Notes: generated from the letters alone by a model not told the origin. Positions 9,707-23,400 are shown, counted from the stretch's first letter. The stretch: DNA of 64,000 bases from Breviolum minutum Mf 1.05b.01 (GCA_000507305.1 DF239087.1:1-64000), one strand, 5' to 3'. A program made the numbers and translations.

Positions 9707-10756
9707 TCAATAAGTGCCATCTCGCTTTGCTGGTGGGTGTGGGGATGGCTTGATTGACAGCTTGATCGAAGCTTTCAGGGCCTTCTCTTTGTCTTTCTTT
9801 TCTCTATCCTTGTCCTTAGATGTTAAAAGGGGAATCGCAGCTCAAAAAGTGGACAAGAAGTTGGTGGAGATTTTATTTATGTTATGAGATCTAATTATGG
9901 AAATTAAGATCTCCCTCAACCAGCTTCCAAATTAGTATCTTTGCCTTTGCTATTGCTACCTATACATCTCAATGTCCAATCCTGATCAACCTGAACAATT
10001 ATTTGCAAGAACTATGGTTGCCATGTTCATCCAAACGATCTCATTGACTTGCTTCCACCCCGCAAACAAGCCCAAAACTAATTGTTTCTTTTGGATATTG
10101 GGGGCATGCGATGAGAAATTTGCAAGAGCATCTGATTGAAAGTTGGGGCTATCTCTTTGACGTTTCTGAATGGTGGTATCAACCTTGCCACCCGCAGAAA
10201 GAGAACTGAACAGTTCAAGTCACATCTTGCCCGATGGCACTCCCTGAAAGATCTCAAAGATACTAAGGATTGGCACCTTTCACGAAGCTATCCACAGTGA
10301 TAGAACCACCATGATTGTCCCATAGAGTCCAAGGTTCTCGACCGCGGCTTCTGCTACGGTCTTTTTTCTTATCTTTGTCCTTATCCTTCTTCTTCTCCTG
10401 AAGAATTTTAAAGGGATTCACGATAAAGACTGAACATGCCTCATTTTTGCTGGGCATGTTTTTGCCGGCCCCACACACCAGAATTTCAGGGGAACCAAAA
10501 AGATCAGCTCAGACAATTACAAAAAAAACAACATCGATCGATCGCATCACTTTTCCCCCAAAACAAAACAATCACTCCTGGGGGGCGAGGAGGTGTAACA
10601 AAAACAGTAAATCATAAATCTACTGTATAGTAAAATTTGGACCTTCCACTCTCGAATCCGTGCATGAGACTCCATTCTTTTAAGCCAGGGATGAGATTTC
10701 GAGCCGAAGATCCAAAACAGGGACCAAGACACAAATCCCATCTTGAAAATCACATC

Positions 10757-10803
<47 letters not shown>

Positions 10804-13800
10804 CCAGCAACAGCAACAACAACAACAACACCAGCAACAACAACAACAACAACAACAGCAACAACAACAACAACAGCAACAACAACAACAACAACAGCAA
10901 CAACAGCAACAACAACAACAACAGCAACAACAGCAACAACAACAACAACAACAACAACCTAAACTTAGTTGCCCATGGTGCCCTCATGTCACATAAACCT
11001 GGGTGAATTTCAAGCAAACAAAGACAAAGGATGACAAAGGTTTAAGTTTAGATAGTGATGTTCAGAAGTTTGTCTCCAACTGTGATTTATCTACGCAACT
11101 GAATCCAAGTTCTGTCTTGAATTTTCGAGAGTCCTTGTCTTTGTCTTTCTTCTTTCTGTCGGCCGATTCGCTTCTTCCTTTGAGCATGAGTCCCGGGGCA
11201 GAGGATATCTTTGAGAGGAATCTGGTTCTATGTTTGGCAAATCCTTCCCACTTTCAAAGTAAGAAACTCTGCAGGGGAGGCATTACGAATACCCTCCATG
11301 AAACTAACATAGCACCTGAAAATTGATGGTTGGAAGACGATCCTTTCCTTTTGGGTTTCGGCCTATTTTCAGGTGCGAACTGTTAGTTTCAGGGAGGGTA
11401 TCACAATACCTGTTGGAAATTTCATGTTTCTTGAAAACCAACCTACAACTGTTTCAGTCAATCTTTTTGCTGGGATGCCTAATTATTACAACAAAAGTCA
11501 TGCAGGACGGGGTTGTCAAACAATTTCACCATACTCACCATAAACTCAGAATAATCCTCATGCAAAAAAAAAAGTCACTATACACTTCCTGTACCTTTTC
11601 TTTACGGGAAACCCACATGTCTTCTTTTTTTTCGAAGGATATCTGCGGCGCCGGACCCCGGCCCATGTGGGCGCAAAATCTCCGCCTGGGAGATGCAAAA
11701 AATGGAGTTTGTTGTAGAATTGATAGCTAGTTGGAAGGTTTCAACGCATCTGAAAAATACTAGTCAAATTGGAACTTTTCCCCAGGTAGGGATGAAAATA
11801 AAAAAAATAAAATATTTGAAACCACCACCTAGATAGGGTTGAAGATTTTACCCTGCTGGGTCACATGTCACATGGTCTGTGTATCATAAACATCAAAACT
11901 GCACATGTAAAAAAATTGGTCTGTGTATCCGGTGCAAATCCCCTGAAAACCACTTACACCAGAGGTGTCACAATGAAATAATGAAATTCATTCCTTGCTC
12001 AACCCAAAGGACGATGAAATAACGTTTGAAATCTATCTTTCCTACCAAATATGTACTCCGCAAGAATTTGAAGCTTAACCATTAGCTGAATGAGATTCAG
12101 TGAAAAATCGTTTTGATTGTTTCTTTTAGGATGAGTATTTGGCAAGTTTATGGTCCAAGTCACCTTTTCAAAGAGCATATCATCCCAGTTTCCCTTTAGG
12201 CTAAGGTCAGTGGATCCCATGTTTTCGTTTAAAAAAAATCGTGAGGCCATCTACCTCAAGTGACCAGTCTGACGACGACCAACCCAGAGGTGGTCCCCTA
12301 CCTATTCCAATGGAGTTTCCGAAGGTTCTCTTAAGCCAATTGGGTGATTATATATATATATATATATATATCACCTACCGATCCCACCTATTAAGGGAAC
12401 CAGGAAACAGCTAGTTAAACTTAGGTTGCAACGGTTGCTTCCTAACCCCAAAAAAACAAACACCTGAGAGGAGCCAGGTGGATGTGATTATTTCGAACTT
12501 GGACGGTAGTTCCTTGCTGAAACGATCCCATCATCCGATCGTTTGAGAGATCAGGTTGTGGTTGTCTCAACCTGGTCAATAATTCACCCAATTTTTACTG
12601 GAAGAATATGTTTAAATACTGCAGATGAATCAGGGTAGCATATATAATCACCTACATAATTCAACTAACCAGGGATTTTTCATGATTTTTCACTGCCTAC
12701 ATGCACCACCACCATTTCAAACGACTTGCTTTGACTCCCACACCTCTCTCAACCAAATGTCGATTTGCGTGCCAAGCGCAAATCGGACGGCCCGTTCGTG
12801 GACGGCACTAACGACTACCCTGAGGGAAAACAGCTGCAAAACAAAATAGTGGCTTGAGCAACCCTGCTGTTGGAAAATGATAAAAGCGGCACAGAACGCC
12901 TCTATTCAAAGCATCGGAGCTTGCATATCTTACATATGTAATTATTGCATATGTGCGCTTGCATATAAAGATGTGGAAATGTGAAGTGCAAAAAGGTGAA
13001 GGGAATTCCGCATTGATAACAACAACCACCAACCTCAAAGTTATCCAAAGCATTTCTTTTCGGAGGTGCGGTTTAACCGCCGAGCCGAGATTTGCTCATA
13101 AATCGACGGGGCGCCAATCTACGGAAGAAAAAACAAACCACTCTACTTCCCTTCCCTTCCCCTTTTTACAGGTTTGAACTCCGAAAATTCCCATAAAGTG
13201 CTGTAAGTATCATAGATAACTCAAAGAACCAGTGGGTCCTTCATTGCTGACCTAAATTCAACTCATTTTTCCTGGTTATGTGAGATGCCAAAAGACCAAA
13301 GCCAGATGCTGTGACGCCAAAGAAGGCCGCAGGACAACGAAGCCTGAGATTTCTTGGAGGGACCCCCGGCAATAGCGGGACCACCTTCCCCATAAGCTTC
13401 CCATACGGTATGGGAGCAGTATGGGAATGGGGGTCCCCGGAATTTACTTCAAATTTACTGGATATCAGGTTGATGCGTTGTATGTCTATGATTAAGTGAC
13501 CAGTCTATGATTGCAAACCCGGAAGTGCGTTTTACATGTACAATAAATTCACTAAAATACTTCATTGTCACATGTTTGATGTGAACTCACCAACCTCAAA
13601 ATGTAGAGGGGAATTCTCCATAAATCTTTCTCTTCTGACCTGATATGACTATATATCATGTACCTAGAGTATCCTTAACCGTGCGTATGAATTTGAAAGA
13701 GTTTCAAGAATGTAACCTTCCCTAACCCTAAACACGTGGACAAAAGACTTCAGGCTTTTCGGAGGTCATAGCTAGGGTTGCCTTGAAAATGGGAAAGTGA

Positions 13801-16800
13801 TGGGGGTTGATACTGTTGATGGTTCAGAAATCCGGCCAACCAGTTGAGGTTGGTAGTTAATCCTAGTATTTGCAAGGTCGTCTACATCCCAGGTGGTTGT
13901 TTGGGATTTCTTCCATCAACAGGATCATGGGAATCGATGGATTGTTTTTTCTCAGAATTTACAGTAGGTTGGTAGAACTACGTTGTGGCCTAATTGTTTC
14001 CTTAACTGAATTCATAGTATTTCATAGTAACTAGTAATCTAAGATAGACATGGGAAATCGGAAATCCCCCTTCCCTACTAGAAAATAGATCTACAATGAT
14101 CTACAAATGGTAGATGTTCCATTTCTATGTGAAGCTTACTCAAGGGTAGCTAGTTTTAGTTCTATCCCGCTTTAAGGGCACTTTTCTGTCACAGGCGCTA
14201 TGAAGTCGATATCCGATTTAGCAACTAGCATGATTCAGCAAGCCAAAACCTTTGCTCAAGGTTCACATCATGAGTTCATAAGTTCCCCTCCGATAGTAAA
14301 TTCAAACTTGCAAATATTCGATCATGACAGAGGCTTCACAGCAAAACAAATCATGATGCGTCTTAAGGTTCGGAATCACGCCCCCCTGAAAAGATGTGAT
14401 GAGTGAATGATAATTGACCTTGACTCCACCCTCAAGTACCCTAGATGATGTCTGGCAGGAGTTTCTCTCGGATCAACGATCGGATCAACTTCTTTCACAA
14501 TAAAAACATCAAGTATCAATGGATTTTGGAAACCAACAACATGTGAGCAACGGAAACAAAACCTTTTGGCTGATATGCCATGGTACTGATTTTTTTCACA
14601 GGGATAGGGATCCCTATTTCATGGCTTATTCTAATCCCTAATATGACTGGGTAGGATTTCATCCCCCCAAAAGACAGGAAACAACCAGGGTCAACTGGTC
14701 ACTGCTCAGTTGCCACAAAAAGGGGATATGTGTTGAATCTACCCCTCACCCAAGTTGCCAGTTGCACTAGGATTACACGTTTAGTAGGGAATTCCAAGCT
14801 AAACCTTTATTTGCCACTGTTATCCTGGGTGGGGGGGATAGATTCAAGATATGTGCGTTAGTTACTGGAAGGGACATCCTGACATCCTCCATAGTCATCC
14901 ATAGCTATTTGGAACCAACCCACCTACCGTAACCCATCCGGTTTCTTCTGAGAAACAACAGCTTCTCAGTGGGGATGCAAATTCCATCACCTAGGTAGTT
15001 GAGATGATCGATGATCTCTCTTCAGGAGTTTCGTAGATGCAAATTTGCTCTTGATATGCTTGGGATTTTAGGCAGTGGTGTCGCTCTCTTCAACATTTGC
15101 TTTCCCTTTTATTTTGAGTTTTTTTTGTTTAAAGACTTGTGCGGTCAAACGATACTATCGTTTCCGTGAAAAACGGGTACCCCAATTGAAGTGCTTTCAA
15201 AGGATAGTCTCGGAAAAAGGACAAAAACACCGGCGAATCCCGAAATTCATATGAAATCCTATGAAGGCCTATAGTTAAAAACACAGCAATGATTTCATGA
15301 TCCCCTTACAAAGCATCAACCCACCCACCAGCGAGGGCACGTCCAATCTCTGTCTGACATGTCCCCTATCAAAATTCATATCACCAGGGAAAACTAAGGC
15401 AACAAACATCCTTGCACATCGCCTTTGTTGAAAGCTTTTAATGGAAAATCCCAACTTAACGCCCCAGATCTCAGGGTCCATCATTTCTGAGGGTCCATCT
15501 TGTTGTTTGGGGGGGGGGGGTGTGATAACTCATAACCACGATTTGGAAACAAAAAAACCTTCAGATGAAACGGAAGTACCCAGGACCCAGATTGGTATCT
15601 CCCAAGCTTCGATGGATCTAACTTGGGCCTTGCCCTAAAAACACTGGTTCATACTGGTTCCTTGGATTTCGGGAAGGTTCAAAACGAGCTCCCTTCATGA
15701 AATGAAAAGAATATGGCTAATGACCCACTTAGTTGTTAGGGTTTGGCGGGGCCCCAAAAAATATATCTCCAAATGAAAGACCCATAGTGGATGACTGGAG
15801 AATTGCTCACTACCCCTTTGAAAAACCCACAGGTGTTTAGCCCGCAAGTTGTCTCTGGACACACATTCCGGAAAAGTCACACTTAGAAATGCAGTGCTTG
15901 GATTTTGAATTATCAGCAAACTGATGCTGACATACGTGTTTCATACAACTTGCTGATGGCGACAAAGCTACAGTATTCGCCACTAGGCTGCAAGCGGCCA
16001 CAATTTTTGACATGTGAAATACTTGTTGATTCATGACTTCATTTGATATGCGAATGCTTCATGACAACATCAAGTTGATCCATTCCCCTTAAAACTTGAT
16101 ATACTTAGTACTACTATTATAAGTCCTCCAAAAGAGTGACTCAGTCAACCTGTCTTAGTCATCCAGCTCAATTGTGGATCGCTGTTGCCCCAGCCAAGTC
16201 CCTATCTAACCTCAATTAGACATGTAGCCTACCAGGTGGACCCCCACTAGTTATATAACCACTAGAAATCGGCTTATACATGGGAATAAAAGGGGGGTTA
16301 TAACCCTTCTAAGTGGAGTTATTTCACCCTACTTATAACTTGGTTTTGGGGCCAACCTTATAGATCCTAGACATCAACTCCCATTCTGAGCAGGTCTCTG
16401 GTGAATAGACCTGGGTAAATAACAAGAGTTCACCAATCTGAAATATAAGTTCAACGTTGAATATCTTTCCCTGTTTTGATGGTTATCTATCCGTCATCAG
16501 TGATCTGTGACTAGGGTTAAATATGAATGCAAAACAATTTTTAGTAAACAATGGAATAACCCTGTGGTTACAAACAACATCAAACAACCTATTGATCGGA
16601 CAAAACACCCACTAAAAGTCGATTGATTTCGAGCATCCCGAAGAAACAAAATCGTCAAACACAAGCACCTTTAAAGGGTGATCGGTAATTGGTCTACTGA
16701 AACCAACGTCCAAACGCGGAGAAGTCCACCGAGCGATGGACCATCAATGTAAGGATTGAGCTGCCTGACAATCAGTGGAAAATCTTTTCAATGAACTCAA

Positions 16801-17361
16801 CTGTGTCTGTCATCAGTGCGTTGCTGGTTTTTTTTGTTTGACTGGACGAGAGATACGCTCCGGCAAACAAACAAACACTAGAAAAATGTGGAGATAAGCT
16901 TCTCATCATGATGGGCTTCAATCCACCATTTTTCCAAATTTGCACATCACCCTGAAGAAGTCTGCAAAGAAAAAACACCATGGTTGACGATCCGAAAATC
17001 ATATAGTGAATGGAGACCCAGAATGTAAGAAAAATATTGAATGGTTTGATTCGGTGAACTGGAAACCACCCTCACCTAGAGATTTGTAAAACTCTATACC
17101 TCAAACATCCAGATCTTACATCCATACATGTTTGGATGATTTTTTTCCATCGCTTTGAGACCACTTTGATTTCCTCTCATGATTCAGGACACTGTATGTC
17201 ACCAGTAGATATTCACTGTAAGTACAGTACATAGACTTTAGATGTATGTAATATGCAAAATGTAAATATATAAATATATTATACATTCAATTACATTCAT
17301 GTCCTTGCGAACAAACATGTCTTGCTGCTGCAAGCCACCACTTTCAACACGACAGGTCCAT
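9707..17361 (-). CDS. Predicted multi-exon gene with Lys/Asp-rich C-terminal part, unknown function
   Basis: Exons by eye, 5' to 3': 17304-17361, 16698-16760, 15310-15353, 14928-14990, 14440-14491, 13272-13308, 12744-12833, 12464-12516, 11595-11685, 11095-11208, 10277-10397, 10224-10243, 10079-10183, 9707-9814 (stop TGA 9707-9709). All are phase-compatible, about 340 codons, first exon not found. Best supported are 12744-12833 (acceptor after TTTTGTTTTGCAG, donor GTGTGG), 12464-12516, 11595-11685 (donor GTACAG) and 10277-10397. The C-terminal third is charged: SADRKKKDKDKDSRK, then KKKDKDKDKKKDRSRSRGRE followed by WTLWDNHGG, and a final DKDREKKDKEKALK. Such RS/KD-rich tails occur in nuclear RNA-processing proteins, but no domain is recognised. 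The ends of 10079-10183 and 11095-11208 are uncertain. Exon 13272-13308 needs a GA donor. Confidence 0.45.
10757..10959. repeat. (CAA/CAG)n trinucleotide tract
   Basis: About 200 bases of CAA with interspersed CAG and two CAC units. It is open as poly-Gln or poly-Asn on the plus strand and poly-Leu on the minus strand, but it lies in a predicted intron (10398-11094) of the minus-strand gene. I treat it as a microsatellite, not a protein-coding repeat. Confidence 0.9.
12311..12402. repeat. Palindromic short element (family F)
   Basis: Inverted repeat built on GGTTCYCTTAA at the ends and TTGGGTGATTATATA / TATATCACCTACC inside, with a (TA)n centre. A second, longer copy lies at 19044-19174, where both arms (ACCACCTATTGAGGGAACCA and its reverse complement) are better preserved and an AGTATATGCC/ATATACCACTT core is added. 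Confidence 0.7.
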
Positions 17362-17838
17362 CTGTTTTAGCGGAAAAGGTCAAGTCTCCAGCAAGAGGGT
17401 GTGCTATGTGAACCCATAAAACATCACCAAAAACGGTTGCTTGCCATCATGCTAATCCCTTTAGTGGTGATGTCTAAACTTTTAAACCATACAAAAAGGG
17501 AACGCATAGTAAACCCTGAGCAAGCCTTCAAGATCTATATATATAATTACGGTAAAAATTACTTACGGTATATATATATATTACTGTGATATAAAGGTAA
17601 AAAGTCTGTTACTGGGAAAAAAACATTTCTTCGAAGCACTTTAACAATGTCTTGTGATTGCAATACAAACCAACCTCCAAGTTGACATCAGCTCCTTTTT
17701 GCCGCAGCTATGTCATCAGTTTCTACTGGGTAACATTCTCTTTGGAAAAAAAGCATGTCGCATCACACATGGCCCATCATGCCCATGGCCACTACCAGCT
17801 CACCCTGCCGCAGGGATCAGCTCGGCAGCTACGTTCTC

Positions 17839-18908
17839 TCAGATGATCTTGAGCTTGGTAAGGATGAGGTAAGAGCCAAAGGCAAAGGCCGTCAAGAAGG
17901 TAGTGAGGCCAAAGTACCCAATGATCATGAAAGGTGTGTATTCACCTACAAGTTGGTGGGTTTTTTCCTCATGAGGTCAAAGCGATCATGATGATCATGT
18001 CAATGGAAACTCCAATTCGAATTCTCATGGATGTCTCATGATTTGAGTCCCCACGAGATCTCATCGAAATGGTTGAGGAGTAATCTTAGTGAATTTTGGA
18101 GGGTCTTTTCTTTGGTGGCACAATGAGCTCTCATGACCTGGTCAGCTCTGTTGCTATAAATCTCTTCACTTGTCCGGTTGCTTTGGGTACCGGGTACTAC
18201 CCTTCCTCCCATAATCATGGAAGTGGAAAATGAGGTCCTGGAAGATGTGTCTAGTCTCTAAATGGGCCCCACCTGTCATGTTGTAGTTCAGGTACTCATC
18301 CGCTGCGCTGGCTGGCAATGCCGATGACACGGCGGCCACAGTGCCCGCGGCGGCGGCGGCGGAAGCACGCAGGGCTGGGCTGTGGGCATCCGCGGCGGGA
18401 GGCACAAAGGCTCGAAGAGCAGCAAAGGCAGAAACTGCCAACCTTGTCTCAAGGGTCAAAAAAAAGTTCAAATTAGGGAACCCTCCCTACACAGAACTGG
18501 ATCAGTTTCTTTTGTTTCATCAATTACGGACCCCCCTGAACATGAAGCATGCACAGTATCAATATGTATCAATACTGATGGTTACAAGCTATAAATGGAC
18601 AGTGACTATCTAGCAACTATATTCACTTCAATTTCAGCCCGTGAATCCAGGGAGATTAAAACCTCATCATCGATCCGAATTTCCTTTACCTACCTGGCCA
18701 AGGAAACTATTCAAACCAACTCAAACTAAGTGTTCCGAAGATTGGATACATACCAAGACACTCAATGACTCAATGTATGGTATATAGTTACCTACATTTA
18801 CCATAAAAATTAAGAAATAAGGCCATACATCCCTACTTGCTTAATGGATTAATGGATCACTCATTTTCCAAGTAACACGACCATGGTCAATAGTCCGGAG
18901 CGTGCCAT
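17839..18908 (-). CDS. Nuclear-encoded small thylakoid membrane protein, copy 1 (PetL-like candidate)
   Basis: Exons 18869-18908, 18273-18434 and 17839-17945 join to 102 codons plus TGA. The protein starts with a signal peptide (MARSGLLTMVVLLV), then RAFVPP, the Phe-containing motif typical of dinoflagellate plastid leaders. An Ala-rich transit region ends in a thylakoid-type AxA site (ALPASA, to residue 57). The mature part of about 45 residues has one membrane span (about 74-96) and ends LTKLKII. Its last 25 residues align without gaps to the length of PetL (YFG at the start, K-x-x-I end), a small cytochrome b6f subunit, but identity is low. The model is strongly supported by copy 2: exon 3 is identical at all 107 bases and exon 2 nearly so, while introns differ. 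The first donor is GA (TTG|GAAAAT), the second GT. ATG directly follows CAAAG, a possible spliced-leader acceptor. Confidence 0.82.
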
Positions 18909-20457
18909 CTTTGGTCGGATCCGCTGCTATCGAAGCGTTTTCTGCTTTCAACCACGTGTCACTGCTCCCCTGAAAACTTGCTGCGGCGAGTAAAGCATAA
19001 GCAGGAAGGACGTCAAGACTTTAAAAATATTCAATGGAGTTTCCTGGTTCCCTTAATAGGTGGTAGGTGATATATAATCACCCAATTGGCAGTATATGCC
19101 ACTTATATACCACTTATATATTGCCTATTGGGTGATTATATACAGTATCACCTACCACCTATTGAGGGAACCAGAAACAGCCGTTGAAATATTGCATCCG
19201 TTGACTCATTCATTGCACTCCCTACAAACAGTTAAAAAACCTTACCAGGTTGCGCTTTTCCAAACACAAAGCAGAGAAACTCGTCTTTGATTTTTTCCAA
19301 TCATCACCCTAAGATCCTGTTTCTTCTCAGGAAAAGCCAAACATTTTCCACCCCAACACACCATCCCAAAAACGATCTGAACATCTGGATAGCACCAAGG
19401 TTTTGTAACCATTGCTGGATGTTTCAGAATCTACCATTGTTTGATCCATGTTTTCGGTAGTTCCCCATCTTTGAAATCACCTCATATCTTGGATCCTGCC
19501 AGAACACTGTCGCAGTGGATAATAAAAGTTAAGAAAGGTCTCTTGGTAAAATAGTAACGATAATTTTCCCACTGTTACATGCCCCAAATGATATCCATTG
19601 CTATCTTAGCCACGGTCGATTGCATATAACTTATTGATGTTACAGTACCTCAGCTTCAGCGTCATTTCATGCTGGTACAGGATGTTCCCCCCAACATGAC
19701 CTTGCAGTTAAGGGTTCTGATGAACGATGTCCAGTCACACAATTGCAAAGAACTGACCCCTTAAACATGCAAAGCACACATTTCTCCACACAAATGGTCG
19801 AACAATCGACATATTGATCCCTGCATGCATAAAACAATATTCCTGAAGCACAAGGTTGAGATAATTTTGCATATATCGCTTTCCAAATCCCTATTGCGCA
19901 CAGTTGGCCATGATTCCATGATTGTAAGTGCTCTTATATATATGATATTCGTAAATATACATACATACTCTACATTATGTATATAATTATACTATTCTAT
20001 GTCATGGATGTATAAAAACATGTTCACAATCGCGTTTCAACTTCCACTTGCTCATCCTCCAAAGACCTACCTAAGTCCGTGGTTGACTTACACATATTCA
20101 AAAAAACAAATGAGTAAGTACGATATATGCGTTGTCTCGTGTTGATGCCTGTTAGCTTGGTTTAAAAAAACACATGCCCCCATATTTCTTTTCTCAAGTT
20201 GCATACTTGAGATGATCATCCAAGTCTTAGTCAATCAGGATTCCTTTTGAAGCGCGCTCTCTTTTGTCGCAACTGTCATCAGATTCTACTGGCTCACATT
20301 GTTTGGAAAAAAATGTCGCATATAGCAGCAGGCCCCATGGCCCCCCCCTCGTTGTTCTTGGGCCATCTCACCCGACCAAACATCAACACAAACAAACATT
20401 CACATCAAATCCGGCCCCGATCCAAGGATAGAAGCCCGGAAAAAAATGCCCCAGCTC
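18909..20457. other. Spacer between the two thylakoid-protein gene copies
   Basis: No supported gene. It holds the family F palindrome (19044-19174), a half copy of family E (about 18771-18812), (TA)-rich runs near 19930-20000, and at its right end the probable 3' UTR of copy 2 (about 20260-20457). That UTR still resembles the 3' flank of copy 1 at 17695-17838: both contain GTCATCAG followed by TTCTACTGG and TTTGGAAAAAAA. Confidence 0.55.
19044..19174. repeat. Palindromic short element (family F), long copy
   Basis: The left arm TGGTTCCCTTAATAGGTGG and the right arm CCACCTATTGAGGGAACCA are inverted copies. The centre is a second inverted repeat around CACCCAATTGG. A related element is at 12311-12402. 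It looks like a non-autonomous terminal-inverted-repeat element. Confidence 0.75.
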
Positions 20458-23400
20458 TCAGATGATCTTGAGCTTGGTAAGGATGAGGTAAGAGCCAAAG
20501 GCAAAGGCCGTCAAGAAGGTAGTGAGGCCAAAGTACCCAATGATCATGAAAGGTGTGTATTCACCTGCCAAGAGTTAGAGGAACCATTTACTGTGTAGAT
20601 ATAAAATCTATGAAAAATGCAAATAAGAGTTTTCTCATGAATGAAATCAGCTCAAGGATTTTTGGGGTAGTTTTGGGGTCGTGTCAAGTTGGAACCTCTG
20701 CTACTGGAATCAGCCGTTGGAATCGGGCCAAGTTCATCATCAATAAATCTTTTCATTGAAGCCAGGGGATTGAGCTGTCCATTTGAAGATATTCAAGTAC
20801 AAATACACCAAAAAAAACATGACAACAAAAATGAAGGAACAAAATACACCCCAAAATTTTAACATAAAATCCCAAAATATCCCAAATGATGCATTGGAAA
20901 GCTATCTGGGCTCTAGCCTTCTCGAGGTGATAGGCTGTCGTGTGATTCTTTTCCGGTTTCATGCGCGAATAGAGCCATGCTACAATATCATGTTCCACTA
21001 CATTGTCAGATTGATCACTATTTACATCAATATGGAAATCAACCATTTGTTTGTTACTGTGACTCGGGATTTGTGTCCTATCATCTGCATGTGAAACATG
21101 TTTTACAACGTGGTGACAATCAGACGGACTTGGCAGTTGGCATTTTGCCATCCTTGAATGATTTGGGGGTGCCAAAGGACTGTCAGTGTGAGAAGAAATT
21201 TTTTGAAGCTACTCTCTGCATTCGAAATTTTGAGTGGGAAAGGGTTGCCAACAAAACCGCAACTTTGACGGTCTACAATGTGGGGGTGACATTTGATGAT
21301 GACATTCCTCGGATTGATGCCTCTGGGCACTATGCAATTGTAGTTCCTGATGACGTCGCTAGGATTCACTCACCTCATGTGGTACATATGGGAGAATTGT
21401 GCTCGGGTGGCTTTGCTGGTTGGGTGCATGCACAGAGTGTTTGCTGTTGCTTCAATGTCAATATCAAAAGTATTTTTGCGGTCGAGATTGATCATCAAAT
21501 TTGCGATATCTACTGCAAAACCTGGGAACGTGCTGTGAAGATCGATAGTCTGGAGAATTTTTTTCGGAGACTGCCTTCTAACAAATATCCCATATTTGCA
21601 ACGGACATTGAACAGGGATGGTGGATTTCGTGTATGGCAAACAAAGCAATTGACATCTTAGCATTTAGTCCTCCATGCCAACCTTGGTCAGACGCTGGGT
21701 TGTGCCGTGGTTTGAACTCACATGACGGTTGGGTGATGATCAGTGGCCTAGTGGTGGCGTCGATGTTGAGGGTTCGGACCATTGCAATAGAACAGGTTGC
21801 ATCCATTCGTCGTCACATTCACTGGAGACTTCTTTTACAGGTGATTGCGAAATGTGGTTTCAGGATCATTGAAGAACGAGTGGTCAATATGTCAACCATT
21901 TCTCCACAGAATCGTGAAAGACTTCTCCTGGTGATGGTTAGGAATGATGAATCCTTTCAGACATGTGATCGAAAGTGTGAATTCCCAAGCATTGGACTAC
22001 AATCATTGGTGGCTTTCCAGGCTTTTCAGAATGATTTAGGGTCCTTTGAAGAGTATGTCAAGATCAGCCAGACGGTATTGGAAAAATACCTTGACCATCG
22101 ATATCTTCCTACTATGAAATCTGATAAGAAGAGAAAGGTTGATGTTATGACTTATCGGATTCGTCAACCAAACGACAGTGTAGGGTGTATCATGGCCAGT
22201 TATGGTAGTCAACATGAGTTTTCTGAGGAGAATTTGCTCACCAAAGGACTTTTTGGATCCCTCTTGCAAGATGGGGACCGTGTTCGTTTCTTTAGTGGGG
22301 CCGAGGTTCTGATTCTCATGATGCCATGTCAGACTGTCTTTCTACCAAAGGACCGTAAGTTGCACATGAAAATTGTTGGAAATGGTATCACGTCAGCACA
22401 CGCCATTTTCGCTCTTTCGTTTGCCATCCGTGCATTGGGATTTTGTGACAGTCCGTGTGCAGATCCAACCCAGATGGTTTTAGAGACCTTGAAACGTCGT
22501 ATGCATTTCGGAAACATCTCTATCCAAGAGTTTGCAGATGGTTGGCGAATTTGTAAAAAGAATGAAGCAGTTATTGACATTCCGATGAACATTGACATCT
22601 CTGACACCATTCGTGATGACAGATTCCAGAAGGTCAAGATCTTTTCGGGACAATGGAGCTTATTGGGTTTCACTGAACCTTTCATTGATGCAAGAGATGT
22701 GATTCGATCCTTGGGTATGAAAGATGACTTTATCACAAGGGTCTATCAGACATCTGATGCTTTGATTGTTCAAGTGAAACAACCTATGGTTCTTCCTCTT
22801 TTGCAGATCAAATGGGGCAACGTGAATTCCGAATTCATCATGGTTTTGATTCAAGGCAAGTTTGTTCTTTTGCGCCGAACTCATGAGATGACGGTTGAAG
22901 ACTTACTTGATTATTTGATTCATCAGGGTGTCACTAGACGTGATAAATCCATCGTTGCAAACATGGCTGGGGTGCATTTGGGACTCCATGAAAAACCGTC
23001 GTCATTGATCATGATCGTTTCATCACATGGGACCCACAAAAGTTGTTGGGAGGGCGAGTTGCCGAAATTCGTCACATCATCCGGCAATATTTTCGTGAAG
23101 TGTTTTAGGAAAGATGCTCTTCGTCTGGTGCTGTGTTTCAATATCAGAGGGGTCACGGACTTTTGTGCCATGTTTGGTTGGTTTGTCCAGGTTGAACATG
23201 AGTGTGATTTGTTTACCAAAGTGTCATTTGTCAGAAGAACACAAAATTTTGTCATCACCACGGAGGTTTTTCAGAGTATGTTGGCATTATGGATTGTCCC
23301 ATTGTTGATGCCTTCTAGTCAGATTGCCTCTGATGACAATGTGATGATCACCGTGAAATTTTATGGACTTCAGGTATGGCAAGGATATCTAAGTAGACAT

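Noticed and set aside
10547..11017. Long poly-Leu, poly-Gln and poly-Asn frames
   Set aside because: They are products of the CAA/CAG microsatellite, open in several frames on both strands.
20783..21094. Plus-strand ORF overlapping the start of LINE ORF1 in another frame
   Set aside because: The AT-rich Lys/Asn-rich start and lack of motifs look like chance; the ORF1 frame is the one that continues into the methyltransferase.
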